A DNA stretch of 23,296 bases from Actinomycetota bacterium (GTDB lineage Bacteria; Cyanobacteriota; Vampirovibrionia; Obscuribacterales; Obscuribacteraceae), in NCBI GenBank assembly GCA_903970355.1, contig CAJCIF010000019.1, forward strand, positions 1 to 23,296, given 5' to 3'. The notes under the pieces are model-generated. The model was not told the origin of the DNA. It saw only the letters and a program-made list of their open reading frames with translations, and made no database searches. A program made the translations under genes and the position numbers. The stretch's first letter is position 1, and each line of letters begins with the position of its first letter. Below, piece by piece: positions 1 through 8,205 of this stretch.

Positions 1-29
1 TATTGTTTTCCCCAGGGAGCGCCTCGTGG

Positions 30-710
30 ATGCCAAAAATACTTCTAGTTGAAGATAATCCGGAACAATCAGCATTTGTTGAAGAGTTGCTGAAAGGCGA
101 ACGCTATCTGGTAGATATCGTTGATGATGGGCAAGCAGCAATTCTGCAATTGAAATGCGCCGAATATGACCTCATTATTCTGGATTGGCAATTGCCAAAA
201 CTTTCCGGCGTTGAAGTTTGTCGGCAATATCGGGCCAATGGTGGCATGGCCCCGGTAATTATGCTAACTGGGAAAATGACTGATGCCGATAAAGAAACCG
301 GGTTAGACGCCGGTTGTGATGACTACCTTACAAAACCATTTAGCATGCGAGAACTTCTCGCTCGCATAAGGGCTCATTTAAGAAGAGCTTCTTATCAGCA
401 GGAAACGGTGCTTGTTATGCATGGTATCAGATTAGATGCCGGCAATTTCAACGTCACGAAAGATGGCGAAGAGATAACTTTGCTGCCTAAGGAATTTGCG
501 CTCCTGGAATTCTTTATGCGAAATCCTGATCGCGTATTTTCTTCAGACGCACTTATACGCAGAATTTGGGACACCGACAGCGAATCATCAACTAACGCAT
601 TGAGAAGCGCGCTCAGACGATTACGACAAAGACTCGGCGAAGACGGTGAAAACTCCATTATTGAAAATATTCACGGTGTCGGTTATCGCATGCGCAGCGA
701 TGCGACTTAG
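30..710 (+). CDS. OmpR/PhoB-family response regulator transcription factor
   Basis: This is a two-component response regulator of 226 residues. The receiver domain (about residues 1-115) has every conserved residue: the acidic pair E8/D9, phospho-acceptor D52 in ILDWQLP, T80 in MLTG and K102 in LTKPF. A winged-helix DNA-binding domain (about 125-225) carries the usual LLPKEFALLEFF and ends in the ENIHGVGYRMR hairpin typical of PhoB/OmpR relatives. The frame is open to the window edge, but ATG at 30 is chosen because it starts exactly at the family-typical MPKILLVEDN and has AGGGAG about 10 bases upstream. No sensor kinase is visible; it could lie upstream, outside the window. Family assignment is secure; the regulon is unknown. 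The stop codon lies in a 10-bp tandem duplication. Confidence 0.95.
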   Translation: MPKILLVEDNPEQSAFVEELLKGERYLVDIVDDGQAAILQLKCAEYDLIILDWQLPKLSGVEVCRQYRANGGMAPVIMLTGKMTDADKETGLDAGCDDYLTKPFSMRELLARIRAHLRRASYQQETVLVMHGIRLDAGNFNVTKDGEEITLLPKEFALLEFFMRNPDRVFSSDALIRRIWDTDSESSTNALRSALRRLRQRLGEDGENSIIENIHGVGYRMRSDAT

Positions 711-722
711 AACGACTTAGAA
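703..722. repeat. 10-bp perfect tandem duplication across a stop codon
   Basis: CGACTTAGAA occurs twice back to back. The first copy contains the TAG stop of the response regulator. A second tandem pair, TACGATCT twice, follows at 727-742. Both look like slippage products. Confidence 0.8.
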
Positions 723-749
723 CAAATACGATCTTACGATCTAACGTAG

Positions 750-770
750 GGGCATAGCACCGCTATGCCC
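750..770. repeat. Perfect hairpin, possible REP-like dispersed element
   Basis: GGGCATAGC and GCTATGCCC form a perfect 9-bp stem around a 3-base loop, preceded by GTAGG. There is no T-run after it, so it is not a standard intrinsic terminator. Short GC-rich hairpins beginning GTAGGGGC are a common form of dispersed intergenic repeat in bacteria, but no second copy is seen in this window, so that reading is a guess. Confidence 0.55.
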
Positions 771-811
771 ACTCCAGGAATGAATACCATCCGGATAAGG
801 GGCACAGTTTT

Positions 812-1019
812 CACTGGAAGCGCTACAACTGGGCCCCGTGTTACCCGGTCGAACACCAATCTACGGTTTGATGGTGGCAGGATGATCGCAGGGTGGTGTC
901 AAATTTGTGTCGCATACAATATTTCCCTTTTTCCAGCCCAATTCATCGTGGAATTCCCATGCGAGCCTTGACTTTGTCTAGTTTGTTCCATAGCATGATG
1001 AGCAGCACTGGAAGCGCTA
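812..1019. repeat. 14-bp direct repeat CACTGGAAGCGCTA, two copies
   Basis: Identical copies lie at 812-825 and 1006-1019. Each contains the palindromic core AGCGCT. The second copy begins about 10 bases after the candidate -10 box at 991-996, where the transcript would start, so an operator role is possible but unproven. Confidence 0.5.
968..996 (+). promoter_or_regulatory. Sigma-70-type promoter candidate for the LysM-like gene
   Basis: TTGACT (968-973, 5 of 6 to consensus), a 17-base spacer and TAGCAT (991-996, 4 of 6). The transcript would start near 1003, leaving a leader of about 50 bases before ATG 1054. Confidence 0.5.
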
Positions 1020-1053
1020 TTTGAACTACCTGATTAGGAAAGGGGTAAGGAAA

Positions 1054-2094
1054 ATGGCCATCGAACTCAGTGCACAAGACAAACAAACACTCAATAAAAT
1101 TGAACAACAAGCAGCTCACGGTCTGACATCCGATGCGCTAAAAGATCTCAACGCCTGGACTCATTCGGTCGGTGTTGACTCCGACAAACAAAAACTTGCC
1201 GTTAGTGAACTTGAAAAAAGTGGTGTCCTGCCAGTATTAGGAATAGAAAAACTGAAAGAAGAAGTGCATTCTTCCAGTGAAACCGTTTATCAAAAGCGTG
1301 CCGATGATCTAGTTAAAATGTCGAGCAATTCTCCTGTAGATGAAGCAATCTACAAAAACGCGCAAGAGAATTTGATGAACGGCACGTTTGGTCACACTAG
1401 TTTTGGATATCCTTATGAAGACGAGAGTTCGTTGAAAGAATTGCAATCAGATATTGAGAAAGGCCGCTCAGCCGAAGACATTGCACACGCATTGTCGACT
1501 CCTGATGCAAGCGGTAAAACTCTATATGATAAATTGACAGATCCAAAAGATCCGACTCAAGGCATCACCCCCGATTCAATCGACAATGCTCTAAGGGATA
1601 ACGATGCACTATCGAACGATGAACGCAATCTTGCCAGAAAATTGAGAGACAACTTCTATCACCCCGATGTGTCGGAAATGGCTGATCACAATGGAGCATA
1701 TCCGGCTATTGACCAAAAGTCCCTGGCCAAATTCAATGAATTCCACCCTCAAGCGCCAGCAGATCTGCCTCCGGAAACACCACCAGCTCCCGCTCCGGCT
1801 CCAGCAGCAGATGCACCCCCTCCGCCACCAAAACCAGCAGACGCGCCTCCTCCAGCTCCTCATACGGCACCTACACCTCCTGAAGGACCAGCGCACCACA
1901 AATACAATGTGTCAAAAACTGAAAACAATACTCTGTGGGGCATAGCCTACGCTGAAGTGACCGGGCACCAATATCACAAGGGAGATCACTGGACAAACTC
2001 TCAAAATGCAAAGATTCTCGAGATCACTAAAGCCCTCCAGCAACAACAACATGGCAAGCCCATCTATCCCGGCAATGTTGTAGAGATTCCGTAG
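1054..2094 (+). CDS. LysM-like domain protein with proline-rich linker
   Basis: This 346-residue protein has three parts. The first, to about residue 235, is charged and helical with no signal peptide. It includes a stretch (DPTQGITPDSIDNAL) that loosely resembles an EF-hand or dockerin-type loop-helix. Residues 235-285 are a Pro/Ala-rich linker. The last 60 residues (KYNVSKTENNTLWGIA ... YPGNVVEIP) have the start and end of a LysM peptidoglycan-binding domain, but with a longer middle than the usual 45 or so residues. ATG 1054 is preferred over an upstream TTG at 1021 because GGAAAGGGG lies at good spacing before it. A cell-wall role is likely from the LysM-like end. How it would leave the cytoplasm is unclear. 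Confidence 0.85.
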   Translation: MAIELSAQDKQTLNKIEQQAAHGLTSDALKDLNAWTHSVGVDSDKQKLAVSELEKSGVLPVLGIEKLKEEVHSSSETVYQKRADDLVKMSSNSPVDEAIYKNAQENLMNGTFGHTSFGYPYEDESSLKELQSDIEKGRSAEDIAHALSTPDASGKTLYDKLTDPKDPTQGITPDSIDNALRDNDALSNDERNLARKLRDNFYHPDVSEMADHNGAYPAIDQKSLAKFNEFHPQAPADLPPETPPAPAPAPAADAPPPPPKPADAPPPAPHTAPTPPEGPAHHKYNVSKTENNTLWGIAYAEVTGHQYHKGDHWTNSQNAKILEITKALQQQQHGKPIYPGNVVEIP

Positions 2095-2109
2095 TCAATG
2101 GACTACGGA
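2088..2109. repeat. Inverted repeat over the stop codon of the LysM-like gene
   Basis: TCCGTAGTC, four bases, then GACTACGGA form a perfect 9-bp stem that includes the TAG stop (2092-2094). It lies between convergent genes and could slow transcription, but no T-run follows on either strand. Confidence 0.5.
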
Positions 2110-2157
2110 TTGTGGACTAGAGTCTTGGTACTGCACTGCTTTGCTATGGCCGGACTT

Positions 2158-2400
2158 CTAGCTGTCTGCCGAAGATTTATGGTCATGTCCATAAACGTAA
2201 GAATGCGAAGTAAATTGGTACTCGTAAGATCCATTAACAGATTCAGGCACAAGCTCCAATTCTTCAACCTGAGACGAATCATCTTCGAGGATGTCCGTAA
2301 CCAACTGCATTTCTTCGGTAGTCTTGTCCACAGCTGCTATTTCAACGAGGTTAGATGAGTCGTTGGCGAGGGCTCCCTTCTGTCCGGTGAGTGCCCTCGA
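2158..2400 (-). pseudogene. Out-of-frame C-terminal remainder of the SPFH gene
   Basis: Read one base back from the frame of the upstream part, this stretch is open for about 80 codons and continues the protein as SRALTGQKGALANDSSN, then an acidic tail ending in HKSSADS and a TAG at 2158-2160. RALTGQ matches what stomatin relatives have at that point. One added base near 2400-2405 would join the parts into a protein of about 244 residues, the normal family length. The local sequence (AAAATTCTTCG on the coding strand) is not a standard -1 slippery heptamer, so programmed frameshifting is less likely than an indel. Confidence 0.65.
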
Positions 2401-2891
2401 AGAATTTTGAGATCTTCCAATTGTATAAGCGTAACTCGGATGCCCAGCTTTGTTGTTTGTTTATCAATAGCGGAGCAAAGACGTTTTAAAAATTGAGACT
2501 GCGCTTCCACCAGGTGCTCGAGATCGTTTTGCTTTATAGCACTGGTAAGCGCAGATGTCACTACAGCCTCGGTAGTATATTTGGGATCCTCCAGATTGGT
2601 AACCAACTTGAGGGGGTCACCTATTTGAAACAAACAATTCGCCTTAATTTCAATCGTTATATCGTCCCTGGTAACAACTTCATGCACATGAAGAGGAATG
2701 GTTGAAGCACGCAAGTCTAATTTCAGAAAATGTTCTAAAAATGGCACTACCATCTGCACACCCGGACCCCGAATACCTTTTACATGTCCCAGTTGAAAAA
2801 TGATCAACCGCTCGTAATCTCGAACAATCTTCAAGCTCGAGAGCAGCAAGGCTAAAAACACAAAAGCAACTACACCAATGATTTCTGCCAT
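2337..2891 (-). CDS. SPFH/band 7 (stomatin-like) membrane protein, 3' end frameshifted
   Basis: An N-terminal membrane helix (about residues 3-21) is followed by an SPFH/band 7 domain. Recognisable family segments are RDYERLIIFQLG, GIRGPGVQMVVPF, LDLRASTIPLHVHEVVTRDD and LGIRVTLIQLEDLKI. Stomatin and slipin relatives assemble into membrane scaffolds. The open frame stops at 184 residues, shorter than the usual 240-300. Its last 20 residues (from RGHSPDRR) look like out-of-frame noise, starting exactly where the family has RA-x-x-x-Q after the domain. The missing part is readable in another frame down to 2158. The start ATG has TAGG about seven bases upstream. The gene is either a recent pseudogene or carries a sequencing indel. 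Confidence 0.85.
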   Translation of the reverse strand: MAEIIGVVAFVFLALLLSSLKIVRDYERLIIFQLGHVKGIRGPGVQMVVPFLEHFLKLDLRASTIPLHVHEVVTRDDITIEIKANCLFQIGDPLKLVTNLEDPKYTTEAVVTSALTSAIKQNDLEHLVEAQSQFLKRLCSAIDKQTTKLGIRVTLIQLEDLKILRGHSPDRREPSPTTHLTSLK

Positions 2892-2955
2892 GATAAACCT
2901 ACAAAACTAGGGGAATTACTAGATTCCATTCCGGGTCATCTCTTCTGATTAGCGT

Positions 2956-2984
2956 TTGCTCAACTGCATTCTACAGCCTATTAT
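2956..2984 (+). promoter_or_regulatory. Promoter candidate for the VIT/exosortase operon
   Basis: TTGCTC (2956-2961, 3 of 6), a 17-base spacer and TATTAT (2979-2984, 5 of 6). The start point would be near 2991, leaving a leader of about 47 bases before TTG 3038. It is the only good -10 with a -35 in the gap. Confidence 0.4.
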
Positions 2985-3037
2985 AGTCATGGGAACATTT
3001 TGCAAGAGCTTACTCAATTTAATCAGGATGAAATTGC

Positions 3038-5674
3038 TTGTCGCAAGCCATCACTACTGTTAGTCCGAAAACCAACACCGTCAATTCTTCTTTGCTAAAG
3101 GGAAAAATTCTGCTTGCCATATTTGGCGTTGTGTTGCCATTGGTAGCACTCGTTGTAGAACTGCAGTTGCGGGTGATTGCTCGGGGATATTTCGATCCAT
3201 TCCCATCTACTGGACACGCATTGCTTTTTGCTCTCATTCCTCTGAGCAATGCGCTTGTGCTCATCAGCATGTCTCATATTCGTAATGAGCATTATGCGTT
3301 TTTGACACTGTTGAACGGCATGGCGGCAGGTATTGCGAGCACTTATGCAGTTATGTTCATTCCTCTCATTCCCGTCTCTCTCTTATGGGTGTTCGCTCTG
3401 GGAATTGGACTTCTTGGCCTGGCACCGTTAATTTCCATTTTTACAACTCATCATGCCGGTCGCATTATTTGCGAACTAGCGAGAAAGGGAGCAGTAAATT
3501 TCGAACCGGATAATGCCAAGCATCTCGGTCACTTACTTGTTATTGCCACCATCATTGCTGTGGAGTTGCCATCAACACTGACACGTATTCATCTCGGTAT
3601 GTATTGCGATCCATCCAACCCGACCGCGTCTAATGATCTCAATTGGCTTCGCGCAAATGGCAATCAGGATGTTCTTCTACGAGCATGTTATGAACGCTCT
3701 GGAAAAGCTACCGATATTCTCGGAACTTTGTTTGAAGCATCCCACCCGCCCAATCTCGATAGAGTTCGCGAAGCATTTTATAAAGTTACAGGCAAACCAT
3801 TCAACTCCGTGCCAATTCCAGCGGATGCACGAGCAACAATGCAACATGCCCAAATCACAATAGATGGAAAAAGTGTACAAGATGAATTCGATGTGGATAC
3901 AGACATTGCCGGCGAATCTGTCAGTTCAATTTCGAGGGGTTTGACTTCAGCAAACGAGGCGATAACAGGACAAATTGAATCTGCTAGTGCGACTGCAAAT
4001 TTGCATTGGACTGTCGAGTTTATTAACACATCCAAATATAAACGAGAGGCCCGAGCAAAAGTAGACTTGCCACCAGGTGCAGTTGTCACCAAAGCAATAT
4101 ATTGGCGAGATGGCAGAAGTTATGAAGCTGCCATTGAAAGCCGCAGATCAGCCCGTGGCACTTACAAAAGATCGCTTAAGCTAGAGGACCATCCGTTGCT
4201 GGTTAGCTGTTGTGGACCAGATCAAATACTAATGCAGTGTTATCCTATTTCGCCCAATTCAATAATTAAAATCCAGCTAGATTTAGTTGCACCGCTGAGA
4301 ATCGATTCACCACAGACTGGAGCTATAGAGTTGCCATCGTTCTCCGAACAAAATTTCGGTACCGATGGCAAAAGAACAGTTGTCGTGGAAGGAGCAACTT
4401 CGACTGAACATTTGAGTACGAGCGGATCAGACAATTCAACCGTATTACCTGGCGCAATTCAAATCGTTGACCAGCAGCATGAGATTTCAGTTGGCAGTAA
4501 GACATATCAAGTTGCACAGAAACTCGAACATATCCAAAATACCGTACCCAAACACACCATCATTGTGATCGACGGCTCAGATTCATTGAATCAAATAAAA
4601 TCAGAACTCTTCGAAGCGCTCAAGCAAATACCAACGAATTTGGATTCACAAATTTACGTGATTACAGATGCTGTGAGTTCCGACGCGCAACATCAAATCC
4701 AACCCGGTTTTGAAGGAGTAAATTTCATAGGGGGACAGGATAATAGTTTCTTCCTATACAACAAGTTGGTTGATGTCGCTCAAAAAGAAGACATTGCAGT
4801 GTTATGGATTCATGGTTCACAGCCGACGGCGAAGAAAGCCAGCGAAATTAAAGGGCTTCTGCTCGGAGCAGATCATCCCATTCTTTATGACTTGCAAGTT
4901 TGTTCTGGACCGAATGAAGAACTCGACGGAATGTTCTGGTCACCGGGATTAAAACGTGTACCAAAATTTGGCTCGGTGAAAAGCGATCTACAGGCATTTT
5001 TCTCCGATTGGACTCAACCGGGAGATCGATTGGTGGTTAGCCGAAGTATCTCGGAACATGAATCCACCTCGGAAGAAACCACTTCGAAAGACTATGATTC
5101 TTTGGATGCCTTAGCAGTCGCAGAAAAAATCAATGAAGATATTCGCACCGCGGATTATGTTTCGAATGCTACACGCACGGATGAGTTTTTGGCTAAGACT
5201 CTGCACGTAGTTACACCAATTACGAGTGCAATTGTGAGCTTGCCTTACGAACGATATAGGCACTATTCGAATCCAAACCGTTTTTCGTTGGGCAGAATAG
5301 CACAATCGATGCATCCACTGAATTTAGATATCAAAAAAGCATTTGAAGCTTGTACAGTGCAACTTAACAACCTCAGCACCGCTGCTGCGACAGCGGGTGA
5401 GTTTTCTACCACGGAATTAGACAAAGAGAGACTGATAGAATCTCCACATAAAGGATATTTTGCAGGTTCTACGAATGGCACGGTCGCATTATCTACCGAT
5501 GAAGCGCGCCTTGGATCGGGTGATGACAGATCGAATGCTGCCGACCAGATGGCTGAGGAAACCAAACCCGTACCAGAGCCGGAAACACTTCCGATGCTGC
5601 TCTTGGTCATGGGTGTCCTGGGCATAGTTCTATTTGTAGCTCGCCGTCGCAGGAGAGCGATTGCGGATGGCTAG
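3038..5674 (+). CDS. VIT/vWA integral membrane protein with PEP-CTERM sorting tail
   Basis: This 878-residue protein is the probable substrate of the exosortase encoded next to it. Hydrophobic segments at about residues 21-42, 58-80, 88-135 and 163-185 form an N-terminal membrane domain. A VIT domain follows at about 320-430 (WTVEFINTSKYKREARAKVDLPPG, read in parts). A vWA-like region then carries an intact metal-site motif DGSDS (D512, S514, S516). The C-terminus is a textbook PEP-CTERM signal: PEP at 846-848, a hydrophobic helix at 852-868 and RRRRR at 869-873. I recall a cyanobacterial family of multi-pass PEP-CTERM proteins (TIGR02921) of similar size; membership is unchecked. The start is TTG, with AGGA nine bases upstream; no in-frame ATG sits near. 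The stop overlaps the exosortase start by 8 bp. Confidence 0.9.
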   Translation: MSQAITTVSPKTNTVNSSLLKGKILLAIFGVVLPLVALVVELQLRVIARGYFDPFPSTGHALLFALIPLSNALVLISMSHIRNEHYAFLTLLNGMAAGIASTYAVMFIPLIPVSLLWVFALGIGLLGLAPLISIFTTHHAGRIICELARKGAVNFEPDNAKHLGHLLVIATIIAVELPSTLTRIHLGMYCDPSNPTASNDLNWLRANGNQDVLLRACYERSGKATDILGTLFEASHPPNLDRVREAFYKVTGKPFNSVPIPADARATMQHAQITIDGKSVQDEFDVDTDIAGESVSSISRGLTSANEAITGQIESASATANLHWTVEFINTSKYKREARAKVDLPPGAVVTKAIYWRDGRSYEAAIESRRSARGTYKRSLKLEDHPLLVSCCGPDQILMQCYPISPNSIIKIQLDLVAPLRIDSPQTGAIELPSFSEQNFGTDGKRTVVVEGATSTEHLSTSGSDNSTVLPGAIQIVDQQHEISVGSKTYQVAQKLEHIQNTVPKHTIIVIDGSDSLNQIKSELFEALKQIPTNLDSQIYVITDAVSSDAQHQIQPGFEGVNFIGGQDNSFFLYNKLVDVAQKEDIAVLWIHGSQPTAKKASEIKGLLLGADHPILYDLQVCSGPNEELDGMFWSPGLKRVPKFGSVKSDLQAFFSDWTQPGDRLVVSRSISEHESTSEETTSKDYDSLDALAVAEKINEDIRTADYVSNATRTDEFLAKTLHVVTPITSAIVSLPYERYRHYSNPNRFSLGRIAQSMHPLNLDIKKAFEACTVQLNNLSTAAATAGEFSTTELDKERLIESPHKGYFAGSTNGTVALSTDEARLGSGDDRSNAADQMAEETKPVPEPETLPMLLLVMGVLGIVLFVARRRRRAIADG

Positions 5675-7019
5675 GTTCGGATTTACCTTCCTATTAATAG
5701 GTGCATTCTGGCCCGTTTGGGTTTGGTATGTTCAACGGTATTTCGATCGATCAGATGAACCATTGGGCATAGTTGCGCTCATTACCTTTCTCGTTCTGAT
5801 TTATCTGCGCCGAGAAATGCCAAATCCCTCTGCTCCGAATAAATTCGAATGGATTCTAGGCATAGCCAGCGTTGCCCTTTATATTGCTACCTTCTGGTGG
5901 GCACCCAAGGCTGTCGAAGGAGTCTTCGCAATAACTAGCCTGGGCATTTTTCTGCCTCGTCTTTTATCTCAAAATAAATTGCGAATTTGCGATTGGATCT
6001 TGCTCTATATGACACTGCCGGTTATCTCTACATTGAATTTTTACCTTGGTTTTCCGGCGCGTTATTTGATTGCTCATTTAGCATCTTTAGTATTGGCGAC
6101 ATGCCAATATCCAGTCTCCGTCGAAGGAGTATCGATTTATGCCAATGGTCAGTTACTTGAAGTAGATCCGCCCTGCGGTGGCATCAAGATTCTCTGGTTT
6201 TATATTTACCTGGCAACATCACTGGCCGGCCTATTCAAATTTGACTGGAAAAATACGTTTAGAATAATCGCAACTTCTATCACCTTTGCAATTATAGGTA
6301 ACCCGCTTCGCATCGCATTACTATTTATGCTGCAGGTAAATGGCGTTCTGCAAGGAGAGTTTGAACATACTATTCATTGGGGTACCGGGTTAAGCGTCTA
6401 TTCAATACTCAGTCTTTTATTGATATTGATCGGAACTTCTATGTCTTCCACGAAACCGTCGGAAAAGGAAAAAATGGTTTTTTCGAATGTTTTTTCGAAT
6501 GTAATCTCGCTCCAACAAAAAGCTGCTTTCACGCTCATTTGCTGCGCAGCAATGCTTGTGCCACTCATACCATTTCCGGCAAAAGGACAGGAACAAGCTA
6601 CGGCCTTTCCTGGCTGGCCTCGCGAATTTGAAGGCACTCAGCTTTCAAAACTTCCCGACAGCGAAATAATTCGCCAATACGAGCAAGACTTCCCTGGCAA
6701 GATAGCGGTCTTTTCAAAGGGTAACGATATTGTATGCCTGCGTTGGATAACGCACGAAACAAGACAAGTACACCCCTCGGCCGATTGCTTCCATGCAATG
6801 GGGTATTCGATCATTTGGAATCCGACAGTGAAAACTCCGAATGGACAATTTTGGAATAGCCTCAGTTGCACACGCGCCACTAAAAAGCTCGAGATAAGGG
6901 AAAGCATCACGGACAGCAAAGGTAGAAGCTGGTCTGATGTTTCAGCATGGTATTGGGACGCGTTTTTAAAGCGAACGAGTCCACCCTGGTGGAGTGCAAC
7001 TGTTATTTCGAAACTTTAG
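5667..7019 (+). CDS. Exosortase with C-terminal periplasmic extension
   Basis: This 450-residue membrane protease/transpeptidase should process PEP-CTERM tails. The N-terminal 260 residues are almost all membrane helices. They carry the expected exosortase triad: C170 in [12 protein letters not shown]215 in GNPLRIALL and H238 in HWGTGL. Another helix (about 277-295) leads into a soluble domain of about 150 residues containing [14 protein letters not shown], faintly like the EpsI-type partner domain; that likeness is weak. ATG 5667 is chosen over TTG 5661 because AGGAGAG ends nine bases before it. It overlaps the stop of the VIT/PEP-CTERM gene by 8 bp, which implies translational coupling and a dedicated one-enzyme, one-substrate pair. 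Its 3' end overlaps the convergent pyrophosphatase gene by 17 bp. The exosortase subfamily is not assigned. Confidence 0.92.
   Translation: MARFGFTFLLIGAFWPVWVWYVQRYFDRSDEPLGIVALITFLVLIYLRREMPNPSAPNKFEWILGIASVALYIATFWWAPKAVEGVFAITSLGIFLPRLLSQNKLRICDWILLYMTLPVISTLNFYLGFPARYLIAHLASLVLATCQYPVSVEGVSIYANGQLLEVDPPCGGIKILWFYIYLATSLAGLFKFDWKNTFRIIATSITFAIIGNPLRIALLFMLQVNGVLQGEFEHTIHWGTGLSVYSILSLLLILIGTSMSSTKPSEKEKMVFSNVFSNVISLQQKAAFTLICCAAMLVPLIPFPAKGQEQATAFPGWPREFEGTQLSKLPDSEIIRQYEQDFPGKIAVFSKGNDIVCLRWITHETRQVHPSADCFHAMGYSIIWNPTVKTPNGQFWNSLSCTRATKKLEIRESITDSKGRSWSDVSAWYWDAFLKRTSPPWWSATVISKL
6477..6500. repeat. 12-bp perfect tandem duplication inside the exosortase gene
   Basis: GTTTTTTCGAAT occurs twice in tandem and gives VFSNVFSN in the protein, in the linker between the membrane core and the last helix. 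The length is a multiple of three, so gain or loss of a unit keeps the frame; slippage in either six-T run would not. Confidence 0.85.
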
Positions 7020-7566
7020 CCATATCCTTGGCGCGCAGCCGTTCGGAATTTTTGTTGTAAAACTCAATCGATTCTTTAATGACCTGGTGGGCTTCCTCTG
7101 GTCCTAAAAATCCATCTACCGTTACGGACTTGTTTTCCAAGATTTTGTAATCTTCAAAAAATCTTTGGATCTGCTTCAAGCGATGTGGTGGCAACTCAGT
7201 AATTGAATTGTAGTGAGAATACTCTTGATCATCAGCGTGAACTGCGATTACCTTATCGTCCATTTGACCCTGATCTGTCATTTTCATAAGCCCAATCGGT
7301 TTGGCTCGAACAATTGAAAGTGGCACCACAGGCTCTTGCCCAAGTACTAAAACATCAAGCGGATCGTTGTCGTCGCAATATGTGCGTGGAAAAAAACCAT
7401 AGTTAGCGGGATAGTGAACAGAGCTAAACAAAGTGCGATCTACTTTAATCAGTCCACTTTTTTTATCCAGCTCGTACTTTACTGTGGATCCAATCGGGAT
7501 CTCTATTATTGCCAGAAGAGTCCTAGGAAAGTCATCTCCCAGCTCCACATCATGCCATGGATGCAT
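7003..7566 (-). CDS. ppa: Inorganic pyrophosphatase, family I
   Basis: This 187-residue cytoplasmic enzyme hydrolyses pyrophosphate to phosphate and so drives biosynthetic reactions forward. The family signature [11 protein letters not shown] (residues 65-75) holds the metal-binding aspartates. The substrate-binding KYELDK (30-35) and the later D-D-K group in [13 protein letters not shown] are also present. Length and N-terminus ([10 protein letters not shown]) fit family I. AAGGAG lies only one or two bases before the ATG, unusually close. A start a few codons later (GTG at codon 7) would give better spacing, but it would remove the typical N-terminus. It follows the small secreted-protein gene by 36 bases, so it may be cotranscribed with it. 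Confidence 0.96.
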   Translation of the reverse strand: MHPWHDVELGDDFPRTLLAIIEIPIGSTVKYELDKKSGLIKVDRTLFSSVHYPANYGFFPRTYCDDNDPLDVLVLGQEPVVPLSIVRAKPIGLMKMTDQGQMDDKVIAVHADDQEYSHYNSITELPPHRLKQIQRFFEDYKILENKSVTVDGFLGPEEAHQVIKESIEFYNKNSERLRAKDMAKVSK

Positions 7567-7602
7567 TGCATTCTCCTTTGCGCAAGCGTCGGAGACATGA
7601 TG

Positions 7603-8205
7603 TTACCACCAGGCAGTATAGGTTGTGTTGTTAGGATTGCCGCGGCGATGGCGCCTGTGCCTTGGTCGCGCCTGGTTATCGTCCGAGCCAAATCCGTTAG
7701 AGGCAAAGTCAGGCGATCTTGACATCTTAGGGCTCTCTCCCAATTCCGTCCTACCAGTGTTTTCAACAGCCTGATCAACAGACATTTTGCTTAGATCAAA
7801 GTGCTTACCATTGCTGAAATGCCTTATACCCTCTGCATCAACTGCTGGATTCAAAGCGGCTGAATCAGGCTGCGGAATTCTGTTGTTGCCATTACCAAAT
7901 TGTTGCGCGTCGTTTCTCTGAACATGTTGGCTGCTACCCCTCTGAAACTGTTGAGCGTCGCCTCTTTCAATTGGTTGCGGCTCCGGAGTTTGCCAGCGCC
8001 CGTCCGGTGAGATCACAGCAGCATCGCGATCATCTGGATCTATATCACGCGGTTCGGAATCAATTGGCACGCGTTTCATTCTGTGCCGCGCACCACTCCA
8101 TTGTTCAACTACTGCGTAACGTGCAGACTGCGCCGGTTGTGCCAGAGAGAAAAATGCAAGGCTGACACCGAGCGTCAATACTGTCCGTAGCATTTTGGAA
8201 GTCAT
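7603..8205 (-). CDS. Small secreted protein, unknown function
   Basis: A protein of 200 residues with a clear signal peptide (MTSKMLRTVLTLGVSLAFFSLAQPAQSA, read in parts). The mature part is low in hydrophobic residues. It has a Gln/Arg/Asp-rich middle with loose repeats (AQQFQRGSSQHVQRNDAQQF) and a basic C-terminus (RPRHRRHRR) ending in YTAWW. The frame is open to 8250, but ATG 8205 is chosen because it puts the signal peptide at the N-terminus and gives an ATGA overlap with the stop of the upstream vWA gene. That coupling suggests the two products work together outside the cytoplasm. I do not recognise the family. Confidence 0.82.
   Translation of the reverse strand: MTSKMLRTVLTLGVSLAFFSLAQPAQSARYAVVEQWSGARHRMKRVPIDSEPRDIDPDDRDAAVISPDGRWQTPEPQPIERGDAQQFQRGSSQHVQRNDAQQFGNGNNRIPQPDSAALNPAVDAEGIRHFSNGKHFDLSKMSVDQAVENTGRTELGESPKMSRSPDFASNGFGSDDNQARPRHRRHRRGNPNNTTYTAWW

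Larger units (their letters stand above)
711..1053. other. 343-bp non-coding stretch
   Basis: No convincing gene lies here. A 68-codon open frame at 765-971 starts inside a hairpin arm and lacks a ribosome binding site and any protein-like composition. The stretch holds two short tandem duplications, a perfect hairpin at 750-770, a 14-bp direct repeat (812-825 and 1006-1019) and a promoter candidate at 968-996. Confidence 0.7.

Noticed and set aside
765..971. 68-codon plus-strand open frame after the response regulator
   Set aside because: It starts inside a hairpin arm, has no ribosome binding site, and its translation shows no domain-like or secretory pattern.
2098..2358. 86-codon plus-strand open frame
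   Set aside because: It lies antisense to the out-of-frame tail of the SPFH gene, which explains its openness.
3028..3063. 11-codon open frame (MKLLVASHHYC) overlapping the start of the VIT gene
   Set aside because: A leader peptide was considered, but there is no ribosome binding site before the ATG and no attenuator structure.
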